Assembly (NCBI GenBank): GCA_000442125.1
Contig: KE546965.1
Coordinates: 682,001 to 746,000, forward strand
From: Opeltia flavorubescens
Taxonomy: Eukaryota > Ascomycota > Lecanoromycetes > Teloschistales > Teloschistaceae
DNA: 64,000 nucleotides
Direction: 5' to 3'
Both the position numbers and the translations under genes were made by a program. Each line of letters starts with the position of its first letter. The stretch's first letter is position 1. The notes under the pieces are model-generated. The model ran no database searches and was not told the DNA's origin. It worked only from the letters and a program-made list of their open reading frames with translations. This document shows positions 1 through 11,128 of this stretch, one piece after another.

Positions 1-1
1 G

Positions 2-409
2 GCTTTTGGGACCAAAAGACACAAATCATTCGGCGAAGACCAAGAATATCGTCTGGCATGGCGGCCGAACACTGGGAATTTCCATTGCTTCAAGGGCAAA
101 CATGACGTGTCCGCGATTTACACCGATCTCAAGCTGAACCCAAACAGCGTACGATTATTCGTGCATTCTGAGAGTAGCAACAAGGTTCTGGTCCAGTATT
201 GCATTGGCGTTCAGCCCGACATACGGTTGTTCCTCTATATGATGGAGAAAGATGATGTTAGAAAGTTGTATAACTTTCTTCAGAGGGTGTCTAAATACGA
301 TATAGGACGCCAAATCCATAGGAGGTACCTGAATCCCAACACCCTTATGGGGTACAAGCTAATTCTGAGAAGTGAGACTCTTGACTTACTGGTGGCAAAG
401 TACGAATAG
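2..409 (+). CDS. Orphan-family protein, C-terminal exon only (cut by window edge)
   Basis: The frame is open from base 2 to a stop at 409, so this is the last exon of a gene that begins left of the window. Its roughly 135 residues align by eye with exon 2 of the gene at 1412: both begin with an FG(T/S)K motif, then a hydrophobic/aromatic strand, a central NKVL/SKVL strand, a DIRLF/DMRLF segment and a closing helix with the pattern D..(R/L)LY.FL. The pattern suggests a small beta-rich domain capped by a C-terminal helix, PH-like in outline, but that fold is inference. I recognise no known family or function. An in-frame ATG inside the exon is unlikely to be the true start because homology extends upstream of it. 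Confidence 0.6.
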   Translation, partial: AFGTKRHKSFGEDQEYRLAWRPNTGNFHCFKGKHDVSAIYTDLKLNPNSVRLFVHSESSNKVLVQYCIGVQPDIRLFLYMMEKDDVRKLYNFLQRVSKYDIGRQIHRRYLNPNTLMGYKLILRSETLDLLVAKYE

Positions 410-1411
410 AGTGTACAATGCGAAAATGGGCAAAAAAAGGGTTTGAAGTGGTATCATGTGTTGGTTCGGCGACATCTGTGGAGGGAAAATTCGGGAGCTA
501 TTGACAAAAGATCTAGGGGTATTATACGAAAGCAGACCATGCGTCGCGATTATGCAACGACACATATTCACCAGATGCTGACAACGTTTTCTATGAGTGT
601 TGTCTGTGAGGTATATTGACTGTCGCATTCCCGGAAACTTTTTTATAATCTTAAATTGCGTAAATTGTGTCTCGCACCGAGCTCCCACATCTTAGCTAAC
701 ACGTAGCATTCTGGAAATATTTCTATTGAAGGGACCCAAATGCGAGTACATTCGGTATTTGCCAGGATGAAGCTATCCATTTCAGAAGCGTGGGAGCTCG
801 TAGAATTGATGCTCATATGATCGATGTCTTAGAAGTCTAGATGAGAGGTGAATAGGTTCACTCTATGTTGATCAGAGTACCGCGTGAGGATATGTCATTG
901 AAAACTAAATTTCGTACATTTACTGGAGTCCCCGAGAAAGCAACGATGAGCATGATAGGCGGAACATCAAATTCGTTGATGGATGCATAGTTTCCTTATT
1001 TCTCTTCATAGTCGTCTGTTCTTCTTCACTCAAATATGATTGTCTCACAATCATGTAGTTGTATGCCTCAAGATCCCTTGGACATCTTCCATTTCTGATG
1101 AAATCCCCGGTAACGCATCATCAGCATTCCCGGCTTTAGCTTGTCTACTTGCTATGTGTCAATTCGCGACACCATTTTTGCGGTCACCCCGAAGGCTTTG
1201 AGATGTTGTAATTGTGTCAAGAAATTTGATCACATAACCTTAGCAAGGGACGGCATATACATTCATATCTTGAGCAGGATTTTCGTGCCACACTTTTCTT
1301 TCGTGTCCTCTTTGTAAAGTCGCTATCCTTCCAAAGTTGCGAGATACTCGAGTGTCGTCACAAGCGACAACGCAATAAAGTTTTCAAGAAACAGCAGTCC
1401 AATATCTCAGC
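410..1411. other. Intergenic, nothing recognised
   Basis: About 1 kb between two same-strand members of the orphan family. No convincing ORF, repeat or RNA gene is visible. Confidence 0.5.
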
Positions 1412-2294
1412 ATGGCAACCAATCCACTTGACAGTGTAATTGCTGCGATCTGCTCAATGGCTGCTCAGAACGTCGGCATAAAAGATCGTCCTTTCGACGA
1501 ACTACTTTCCGAAATCGAAGCAGCCTTACAAATTCGCAAGAGTCTAGAAGATGCGAACTACGAGTACATGGGCTTCAACACTAAATGGATTGATGATTTC
1601 CTCTCCAAGGAAACTGAGAACATCGAGCAATATACCATTGCGGCTTCCAGCATTCAAGGACTAAAAAATATTCGCCGCGCCCTCGATCTACAAAAGGAGT
1701 TGAACGACATGAATCTTCTCGATCTTGTGAAACACAAGCTTGATACATTGACAGTCCGCCAATTCTTGATGCTGGAGAATTCTGCGACTAGCCCAGTCAA
1801 GGTAAGATTTGAAGCACTTGAAAAAGTCTACGAGCTAATCAAAATAGCAGGAGCTGACTGGACCAACTATAACCGAGGTCGACTCACTGGACGATAACAT
1901 CCCATGTGTATTTCATACGCAAACGGATGGATTCGTTGGCTTTCGCGTTAAAGCATTCGGTTCGAAAGACAACATGTTCTACGATAGTGAGCAACGTCTA
2001 TATCTAAAATGGGTTACAATTGAGAACACAGGAGGACTCAAAGCAATGTGTGCTTGCCGTGGAGAAGAGAACGTGACCATCGGGGACAACTACTTTCGGA
2101 TTTTCCCTGATTTTGTCACCACATTCTACTGCTCGGATGGCAACAGCAAGGTTCTCATCACTCAATCAGCCAGTCTTTATATCGATATGAGACTTTTCAT
2201 TGAGATGCGGAGTTTGCAAGATGCATTGAGACTGTACAGCTTCCTTAATGAGAATTCCAGACGCGGCATTCGTCAGGAATGTCTGGACAAGTGA
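1412..2294 (+). CDS. Orphan-family protein, complete two-exon member
   Basis: Exon 1 is 1412-1801, the intron is 1802-1850 (GTAAGA donor, CTAAT branch site, GCAG acceptor, 49 nt, phase 0) and exon 2 is 1851-2294, giving 277 residues. Residues 1-130 are predicted helical, with short leucine-rich helices of the form LLSEIEAAL and LKNIRRALDL. Residues about 155-270 form the module also seen at 2-409, at 4878-5261 (minus strand) and in the gene at 22603. There is no signal peptide, membrane segment or cysteine framework, so a cytosolic protein is likely. The function is unknown. The family identity rests on my alignment by eye and on the shared intron phase; I know of no named domain that fits. 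Confidence 0.75.
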
Positions 2295-2698
2295 GTCCAC
2301 AAAGAGAAATGTGAATGGCTTCAGCCATTAACGACATCGTAGGGCCGACATGGATATACTCGTCGCTGACTACAAATGAAATCGCGTCAGATGGTTGTGG
2401 TTGCGAGGAAGCGACTGCCATATTGTGGTCATTTTCGGCCGTTAGGCTTTTGGATAAGTTTCGCTGCCGAGGTAGTACCACAAAGCAGGATCGACATGAT
2501 TTAGGAGTATGGACCGAGGGGGTTTTAATTGAGGATATTTCCTCACGATAAGGAGCAAGTACAAGATCACACAGTCTGTATCCTCCTTTCAGCAGATGAC
2601 AATAGTAACATTCTTTTCTTGACTCATGTGACCGTCTTCATCCATTCACCAGGCCCGTAGGTTATTTATAGAGACTGAAACTCATCACATTATGAACA

Positions 2699-2708
2699 AT
2701 ATATAAAA
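2699..2708 (+). promoter_or_regulatory. TATA-box-like element
   Basis: A TATATAAAAC run lies about 70 bases before the ATG at 2776, a usual position for a core promoter element. Similar sites precede the related genes starting at 5641 (minus strand) and 22603. Confidence 0.4.
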
Positions 2709-2775
2709 CCCATCGACCACCCATTTTTCCTTTCCAGGCAGCCTCTTCCACACTACCACCTCAAGTTCAAGCGAG

Positions 2776-3332
2776 ATGCCAAACTACAGTGACTCCCTCA
2801 GGGAGCTAGAACACCTCTTGAGATACCGTCTAGCGGTGATCGATTGCGGTTCCAATCCTACCGGCATCAATAAAGCAATCAAATTTTTAATATCAATCCT
2901 ACTCAAGTTCAACGGCTCCCGTTTCAAAGCAGAGGACTACTACCGTAGACTTAAGATCATCCGACAGCAGCTTACTGGATCCGTCATATCGGATATCGAC
3001 CTACTGATCCACCGTCAAGAAGCTCTGCTACCGAAAACAAAAGCGAATGTTGGCAAGGTATGTGAGAGAATTGTCCAATTCACGATCATGACAACTCACT
3101 CGAGGGACAGATTCGTTCGCCTAGGATGTTTGAATCTTCAGTGCCACTTGCTCGTGTCCGGCGGGGATCAAAGACGAATCCCGTTGATAGATTTCGCTGC
3201 GCTTTGAGAACGCTGTCCCAATTAGATAAGCAGGAGATCGGAGGCCCAGTGAGTAAGTATGGGGATGTTCGAAATTGTTCAAAATCCGATAAGTCGACTC
3301 ATCAATCTCGTGGTGACATTGAGGTTTGGTGA
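2776..3332 (+). CDS. Divergent orphan-family gene, 3' part uncertain
   Basis: Exon 1 (2776-3057, 94 codons) encodes a helical module like that of the gene at 1412 and ends in a phase-0 GTATGT donor. With an acceptor at 3110 the frame stays open from 3111 to 3332. A strong GTGAGT at 3250 may begin a second intron leading to an open frame that stops near 3516. Whichever model is used, the C-terminal beta/alpha module of the relatives is not recognisable, so this copy has lost or replaced it, or the gene is decaying. A TATA-like box lies upstream. The start codon and exon 1 are well supported; the end is not. Confidence 0.5.
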
Positions 3333-3797
3333 TGGGCAGACAGCGGGAGGTTATTGAGGGATATCTACACAGCGGTCTGCGAAGTATGCCTTACTTCACC
3401 GGGAGCGGTGGTAGGAGAGCTAGGCTAAGAATAAAAAATAGTCTACCGAAGCCGGCTAATACTGCACTTCCAAATGGCGATGGATCTATCTTCTCGGAGT
3501 TTTCTGCCGTGTCGTAGAGGTGATCTATGTTGGGAGCGAAGACATGGTGCCTGAACTCAACACACGTAGTGTCTGACAGGTTGATGCGGAAGAGACTAAA
3601 TACCATGAGTTTCCCTCGAATATGGTATTACAGTGACCATCAAGTACGAATCACTACTTTGATTCACTGTCACAATGGACTCCTCGCTTGCCTCATGCAA
3701 ATGAACACGTCTGCCTAAGATATTACAACAGACTTGCATTGGACAACTCGAGTAAACAAAGATGAAATTAATATACATTTGCGTGAATGAACGTCAT

Positions 3798-3977
3798 TTG
3801 GGAGACCTGGTGGCGTGAAAAACGCGTAAATCCAAATTCCCCATGGCCTGAGGGTGAAAATCCTCACCATGTCGTAAAAATCCTTATCGGGTGTCTATTG
3901 ACACCTACGCGGCAACGCGGTAGGGTTTTTCGTAGGGTTCGATCCACACCTGGGGGTTGGACCTGAGCTTTTTGCTC
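3798..3977 (+). repeat. tRNA-like short repeat (SINE-like), copy 1
   Basis: The copy contains, in order, a CATGG...CCATG hairpin, an AAAAATCC/GGGTTTTT stem with a 40-base loop, the B box GGTTCGATCC and the ending GAGCTTTTT. Its A box is degenerate. The long loop of the second stem carries its own small inverted repeat. It belongs to the family described in the findings. Confidence 0.75.
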
Positions 3978-4046
3978 TTCTTCTGCATATGTGGATGTGA
4001 GTAGAGTATTTTGATATTATATAATTTCAAATTACAAATGGTGAAT

Positions 4047-4201
4047 TTTGGGAGATCCGATAGCGCAGTCGCCTTCCCATGGCTTGAGGGTGCAAATCCT
4101 CACCATGTTGTAAAATCCCAAAGCGTACTCAGCGCCCGTTGGCGCAGGGCAGGGGTTTTCGTAGGGTTCGATCCTCGCTGAGGGTCGGATCTGAGCTTTT
4201 T
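4047..4201 (+). repeat. tRNA-like short repeat (SINE-like), copy 2
   Basis: This is the clearest copy. The A box TAGCGCAGTCG (4061-4071) fits the pol III consensus TRGYNNANNNG. It is followed by the CATGG/CCATG hairpin, an AAAATCCC/GGGGTTTT stem with a GCGCC/GGCGC inner hairpin, the B box GGTTCGATCC (4165-4174), a GATCC/GGATC stem and a T5 run at 4197-4201 that would end pol III transcription. Confidence 0.85.
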
Positions 4202-4877
4202 GGCAAATTGTATTTGCTCCTTAGAGTGGGTAAGAGAGGCTTTGATGTTGCATGAATCTTCGTCATATCTTTGTGTATATGCACCTCAAGGTATCACTTG
4301 CTCTTTCTCATCGATTATATGCAAATCGCCTCACCACTCATCTCATAGAGCAGATCCGGTGCAATGACTCTGCATACTTTCCACCACGATAATAACACCG
4401 TCCATCATATCCGATGTTGGTTCGACTTCATATCCTTCATGGGCAGGTTATTCTGTCTATCGCGAGTATTTGAGCTGTTACAATAGATAATGGAAATGAT
4501 AAGCTTACTATATACTACTGTGTATGAGTCAATCTAGTTAATGCAATGAGTAAGTTTGGTCTCCCATAAGAGTTTGGAGATGATTCCGTTCAAGAGACTT
4601 ATGGATCTGTAGATTAAAGCCATAATCCATCCATTCAAAAGACATAGGTTTGACACGGAAAATGCTACTCCTAAACGTAGCAGTGACAGGAAAAGTACGA
4701 GTATCGTCGTTTTATCTTTCCACTCACCAAGTCCCTTCCATATCCGATTTGAGAAAATGCCCTCCCAACCCCCTCGCATACCGGTATTCATCTATTCATG
4801 GGCTGCGGTGAGCTTATCGAGGACCGTGCTGAGTTGTCCTTAGCATTGTCCTTTCTTCACGTTCTAGGTACTTCGAC
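4202..4877. other. Intergenic, AT-rich, no supported gene
   Basis: A minus-strand frame of 85 codons (4534-4791) contains hydrophobic stretches, but it has no splice, promoter or similarity support, so I do not call it. Confidence 0.4.
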
Positions 4878-5641
4878 TTACTTGCTAACGCATTGACGCT
4901 CGAAACCATTACCCGACATTTGATGCAAAAACTTGAAGAGCTCTTCGACATCTTTCACACAATTCATCCTTATGAAGATAGGGGCATCGACTTTCCCTCC
5001 GACAGAAGACATGAGTAGTACTTTCTCATACTTCGGGGCATGAAGGAAGGCTGTGATATCCTTGGGAATAACTCGGGTTTCTGGAAAGGCGTCACTTATG
5101 GTGTGTCGCCCTTTGCAACAGTCTAGTCTACTACGCGTCTCGTTCCAGACTAGTCGAAGCGCTTCGAGAGTGGCGGAGGATCTGTGGTTGGTAGTTCCGA
5201 TTGCTTTGATAGTAAATGATTTCCCTCCTAGGATCAAATTGTTGCTAGGCTTGCTTGGCTGCTACGAATAATCAGCGTAGTCTACACATATTAAGCAGAT
5301 TATACCTTTTGCTGGCTCTTACGCTCATCGTCTCCTAAACATGATTTTTGGCGGACGATAGCCGCCGTAACATACTGTACACCGTTGTGGAGTCGCCGTT
5401 CGGAGAGGTCTTCGAGTATTTCAAGCAACTTCCTTAGGCATTCAAAGCCTTCTGATATGTCTCTTGAGGCTGTAGCAGATCCTAATTTCTTAATCGAAGA
5501 GTCTAAGATGCTAGCAATCCATCCAGGCTCAAAGAGATGCCAGTGTTGTGGTGAGTTTTGTAGCTTCTTGCATAGGCGAAGGATAGACTTAATCTCGTCG
5601 AGGACGTCGCTCAGGGATCGATTTGGAGCTGACGAAGCCAT
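4878..5641 (-). CDS. Orphan-family protein, complete two-exon member on the opposite strand
   Basis: The ATG is at 5641. Exon 1 runs 5641-5306 (112 codons); the intron, 5305-5262, has a CTGAT branch site and a TAG acceptor, phase 0; exon 2 runs 5261-4878. The product is about 239 residues. Residues 1-112 are helical. The C-terminal half has the same order of strands and the same closing helix (IFIRM..VKDVEELFKFLHQMS) as the genes at 1412 and 2. It is inverted relative to the three upstream members, so the cluster was not formed by simple head-to-tail duplication alone. A TATATAAAC element lies about 140 bases upstream. The function is unknown. Confidence 0.75.
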
Positions 5642-7190
5642 TATGTTGCAGTAAGAGATCGATGGGGTTAGGATCGCGATATTTGGTACAAGGAAACTTG
5701 ATAATGGGTAATGTAAAGCAACCTCGAACGAAATGAATAAGAAGAATGTTTGAGAAGACAAGTACACGTAAGGAGACAAGAGTTTATATAATCGTCTACC
5801 ATCAGTGGGTTTCTGATGATCATGACTGATGCCCTCTTGCCGTTTGATGCTCCATCAGTCGATGATAGTGAAGTAACGACCTCATCATATATACCAAATG
5901 TACAGGAGACGCAGAGAGAGAGAAATTCGGTAAATTTATGATGACAAGAGACTGTATATAGCCAAAGGGCAATGCAGCGTTGAAAATATCAAAAAGCGAG
6001 AAATGCGGTAGTTGAGCGCGATTGAGAAGATAATATCGAGATTTAAATATGCGAGTGTGAGGTGATCCTTGTTTGATCTTGCTTGTGGTGACGTGAATAT
6101 ATGGGAAACTGATATGTGATCGTTGCGCATAGACGACTGAACTCCTATGTAAGCCGCCAAAAGGCCACTGCAGTATGGCAGGCTAGGCATCGCAAGGAAA
6201 TGGTTTGCTCCTTTACTCTAATTTGGCATTGGTCAAACAGTGGTTCGTAATTGCTATGCGGGTTTGGTAAATGCGAGGGTACATGTTTGCTATCGTTTGA
6301 TCGGAGTAGTTGGGTATTGGCCAAGAGTACATTTCCCAGAGAGTTGTCCCATAATTCATTCGTGAAGGTCTCAAATGCCGTGGTAATGGTCTTTTGCTGG
6401 GAACGGAGGGATCTAGTAGAACCCTGTTTCCCTTTGGGAGTTGGATTGGAGCACTTAACCGATTTGAGAACACAGGCAATCATAGACTGCATAATATGAG
6501 ATTGAGCTTTCTAATATGAAACACATGTCCACAGCTGAATATTCCGAGGCATTGAAGGTGTTTGGGCATATAGGAGCCAAAGAAAAATTTGCGGGAGCTG
6601 TGGGAGAATCCTAAAAAGGGGGACGGGAGGCTCTAATTCCCGATTAGGCATGGTGCGGCTTTACCCCATCAACGTCGTCGTCAGCTTCAGCAATGTTCTG
6701 TAAAGCCAGTAATACGATGCACCAACCCACATAACATAGCACGATACTCGTCCGCAGCCGTGGTTCATATCGTTCTTTCCACGGATATGGCACAGAATGG
6801 AGGTCCGATTGAAGAATGCACATCTTCAAAGGGAATGACCGAATACAACTGAATGTACGACGAGAATGCAGCAGCTTTCAGTCGAGCAACTCCTTGAGCT
6901 ACGAGGGAGGGGGGAAAAGGTTCACTTTGTTGTGTTGAGGTGAGGCTACCGTGCAGATCTCAATGATAAGCGCCGAGGCATCCAAGCCTGGACTCCGCCA
7001 CACCTCAATCCAAATTATTACCATTCGCTGCCTCGTTGTCAAGACGCCGACTGTCGGATCGTATATTTCAACGATCATAGCTCTGCTGCATTCGCAATGT
7101 TATCTCTGTATACTGTGAAAGCGTCGATCGATGTCGCATGCGCGAAAAATGCGATGATTTTGGCCCGTAAACCATCCTGTTACCCTTGCA
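5642..7190. other. Intergenic, no supported gene
   Basis: About 1.5 kb. A minus-strand frame at 6145-6492 (115 codons) could encode a small basic protein, but nothing confirms it. No copy of the tRNA-like repeat is visible. Confidence 0.4.
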
Positions 7191-10100
7191 ATGCTGGAAA
7201 GGAGTCATCTTGGAGAACACTCTCGCTTAGTCGAACGTCAAATTGAAGGAAGTACGAGCGCGAGTGAGAATGACGAAAATGATAACACGAACGACAACGA
7301 CGAGGTTGGGGCCAGTGTCAATTCAACATCACCATCCACAGGATCAACTTCACATGAGTCTCCTGAGGCGCAGGTAGACTTGCAGAAAGCGGTAGATCCA
7401 ACGCGAACGACGTCCCTGACAGCTACAACGACTATTTCGAAGCCTTCATCGCCTCCACTTCTAGTAGAGCCCAGAATACATGCAGATATAACAGCTGGAC
7501 TAAATCCACTAACCTCGCTGGAAATTTCGCTAGGTCACAATATAGGGCATGAAGAGACGGAGAATCATCGCTTCCTTGAGAATAGGCCGGAGCCAAAGGA
7601 ACCCTCTATGCTTGGGGAGGAGCCTTATCCTGCAACGCGCGGTGAGAGGTTCTTACACTTCCTCAGAAGACCTTTGAGAGATGGCACACGCAACATTCGT
7701 AGTAGTGAGCCAAGGGCTATTGAGTTATCTTTGAAGAGGAGTGATCGTCCCTCGAACAAATTAAACAAGACTGCACCGCTAAAAGCAACTTACCAGGACA
7801 AGACCCGGGCATTCGTGCCCGCTAAGTACGGCAGTATGTTCTGGATTGGGCTTGTCTCGGTTGCACTCCTCCTTGTACTGCATATTGCACTGGTTGCTCA
7901 TACTAATTGGTCCTCTCCATATGGTATCACAATTATCATGTCCAAGTCAAATTGTAGGAATCTTCGAACCCCAAAATACTTGCTAATTCTCATGGTAAAT
8001 ATCTTTGCAACGGTCGTTGGGCTCATCGCAGATAAAGGGCTTAGGTGCGTATTGTCGCCTTCAAGACAAGATCTTGATGCCGCGCATGAGATTGGAGAAC
8101 ACATGACTGTAGGAGTTATGTCATATCGCAACTGGAAGAGGATGGAATGGCCGAAAAAGAGCATGGCCGTATGCTTTGTACTTTCTTCCTTGCCATTGTC
8201 CTTGTTGTGAGTGAAGTTTCTGCCTTCAGATCGGCTTCCTATTATTCCTTGCTGATCGTCATCCTGCCAGTTACAACGCTTTACTCTTTCAAATTACGCC
8301 AGCGCATTCATCCTACCAACTCCTTCTTTCAGAGTCTTTTTTCGAGGCAAAATCCTTCGATCTTTCTGCTATCAATATAACCGCAGCTATGAGTATTCTT
8401 CTGCCTCCATCTACCAGTGCAGCCACTTGGCCGGCTTCTTGGCCAGGAGTATCAATACTTGAGGTTTCCTTGCAAAACCTCCAACGGTCTGCTGTCAGTC
8501 CAATGGGATGGACGCAGACTCCTTTTCATCAGTGCGAGAAGACTTACAGCGAGCCGTATCGCAAGACTGTAGGCAACGTAGTGTTGGCTACTAAATGGAA
8601 TCTGACAAATGAAACCATACTTGGTATTGGGTATCTCGACTTTCACACAACCGATCTTAACACCTTGTGCCCAGCCGCATTCTACGCAAACACAGAAAAC
8701 AGCAGTAGCGTTGCAGCTGCTCAACGAGACCACGGTCTGGGGTTTCAGAGCATTACTGGTGGGCCCAAGAGGGGAATATGCCCTGCAAAGGACGACAAAA
8801 ATGAATATTATAAACCTGACCCGTCGACGATTCCAACGGTATCGAAATGCTATCAAGGGGCCCCCAAAGCAGGCATATGTCGACTTGGCTACAATAACAC
8901 GTTTCTTCTCGTTATCACAGCTTGCCTTGCAGTCAAGACTTTTTGCATGCTGATCATGATTGTAGTCATCAGGAACCAACCATTGTTCTGCCTTGGCGAT
9001 GTCATCGCAGAGTATATCAAACGGCCTGATCTATCTACAAAAGGCTATTCTTGTTTCGACGAGATCCAGGCAATGCCGCAACCTGCAAAAGATCGATGCC
9101 CATCCGCAGTGGAATACTTTAGCCATTTTCGAGAATGGGGTTGGTTATGGTATACCTTGGCCTTTGCTTACATTTTTGCCTGGACCGTTATGGTTACGCT
9201 AAGCGCTCTTGATGGAAAAGATGTTGCCAATGACCGAAGGCGAGTGATGCATTTACTGCTGCTGACAAGCCTGGACTAATTCGAATCAACAGTGCGCGAT
9301 GGTGGTATATACGTGTAAGATATTCTCTAGTCCGATTGCAATCGAGAATGAAGTTTACATCAGCGTCTCTGATCTTTGGCTGGCGACTGATTCAAGTGAG
9401 TAGCTCGCGATACTCGCCAACTCCATACAGGTTGTCTTCACCATCAGAACTTATGTCGAACGGTCTTGGATATTCGCTCATACTACGAGCGACGAGTGGG
9501 AAGATTTTCGGAGAAAGCGTCAAGGTCTACGTGTGTCCTTCCCATCAGGAGGTGCTCAGCGCCGCACCTTATTAATGGGTTACCCTTTGAAGAAAGTGAT
9601 CATCTATAACGCTTTCAACCTTGCCATCTCCTACCTCCTGGCTGCCCTAGTCTCGGGTGAGATGGGTAATGTTATTCTACCAGGAGATGACACAGGTGGA
9701 AGAGACTTCAATCTTGTCTATGGAATCAAATTTGGAGAGATCAGCATACGCACTCCTTGGCTTCTAATGACCTTCCTTCCTTCTATACTTATCATAGTGT
9801 CTATCATTATGGTGAGACTCGTGGTAAGTAAAGATGAGATCTCCCGGCGGTGGGAATTGCTAGACAAAGGGTATACGGAATTCAAGCATACAGAACCCGG
9901 CAAGAATTCCTCAATTTACGGTCGGCAGCTGCAACGCGAAGACGAGGACTGGATGCCGAAGCCAGGATTCAACTCCCTTGCTGTGGCCATAGCCTGTCAA
10001 CCATCAGCGAAGAACAATGACAGATCTTGCGATGAACATAGAGATGAGTCCAAGTGTCGGCTCAAATGGGGGGTCATTATGGATCCCAACCCAAAACCAG

Positions 10101-10435
10101 AAGGCAGGATACTCGATGATCGTGGTGGGTCTGTATCTGCTAGACAGTACTGGGGAAAACGGCAAGACACTTTGTTCCAAGGCCGAGTTCGACAAGCTGA
10201 TTGGTTGTCGTTCGCTGGTGGTGATGAACGATATCGCTGGGAGAGAGAGACCTTGCTACCGGGTACCGAAGGAGAAAGGAATCTTTCTCACGAATGCGAT
10301 CGCGAAAGTGAGGGCAATGACACCCTCCAGCAGGCAGGCCATTGCGGCCTGTCCAGCGGTAGGGTAGGTGCCGTGCAGCCGATGGCTTTGTATACCGGCT
10401 TGGGGGGTGGAGTAGACCCAAGATGGGAATACTGA
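7191..10435 (+). CDS. DUF6536 multi-pass membrane protein
   Basis: Residues 1-210 are Ser/Thr/Asn-rich and presumably cytoplasmic. They are followed by a membrane segment, a CRNL motif, a second membrane segment and the diagnostic SPSRQDLDAAH...VGVMSYRNW stretch of DUF6536 (usually SAPTREEVDKAH...IGVPSXRNL). A 64-nt intron (8207-8270, GTGAGT donor, CTGAT branch site) joins this to YNALLFQ, which matches the family's YNSAVF. At least five more membrane segments follow. The last part, from 9431, carries EWEDFRRKRQGLRVSFP and an AQRRTLL motif equivalent to the family's LRVS.P.G.QRSTYFL. Exon borders between about 9220 and 9430 are uncertain; a 47-nt intron at 9223-9269 fits best. The family is fungal and its function is not known. 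Confidence 0.8.
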
Positions 10436-11128
10436 TGAGTATGGCAGTATTATAACAAGTTCTTAAAGCTATGAACAATATTTTGAATAACTCGAGTGGC
10501 CGGCGGCAAGCTTTAGAAAATTGGAAGGCTTTACTTAATGGAATGGACATTGTAAAGCCTGGCTTTATCTTGTCATCGAAGTACGTATTTACAGTGAGCA
10601 ATAGCATCGACGATCATATAGGGCATAAAGAATAGAAAAAATTAGCCGTTCTTCAGAGAGATACGGTCGGGTTCAAAACCTCTACAGCAAGAGAAACCTA
10701 AAAGAAAGAGAGTTACTGGCAAATTCAAGCCAGAAGTTGCTGGCATGATATTACCCTGATCCCTCATGTGTATTGTGTGGCGCCCGAGCCTCGCGATATC
10801 ATGAAATTGGGTATCATCGGTACCTTGAAATTGGTAATTAATTCTTGCTTTGTTACGTACTGCTACTTCCTAGGCGGCCCGTGAATCTTGGCGTGATCTT
10901 GATGCACGGTCCATAGTATTGAAACAACGGGATGAAGTTCCGTAGCTCCATCGGGCGCTAGTGCTTAGTGTAAGCTTGAATTTCCCGGGCTCTGCTTTTG
11001 CCGTGTTGGACAACAGCTCGCTGCTTTAATCCCTCACTCTCAATCTGACGCAAAGGCAAGGCTGTGGGAGGAGCTCCAGCAACAATGGCCTCACCTGGTC
11101 GTGCACAACGTGTGCGTGATTGTCGGGA
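10436..11128. other. Intergenic, nothing recognised
   Basis: About 690 bases between two plus-strand genes; presumably the promoter of the HSP70-like gene. No repeat copy is seen. Confidence 0.4.

Noticed and set aside
3798-4201. Genuine tRNA genes
   Set aside because: A and B boxes fit, but no cloverleaf with an acceptor stem and anticodon loop can be drawn, and the spacing between boxes (about 100 bases or more) is too long for a tRNA, even one with an intron of usual length.
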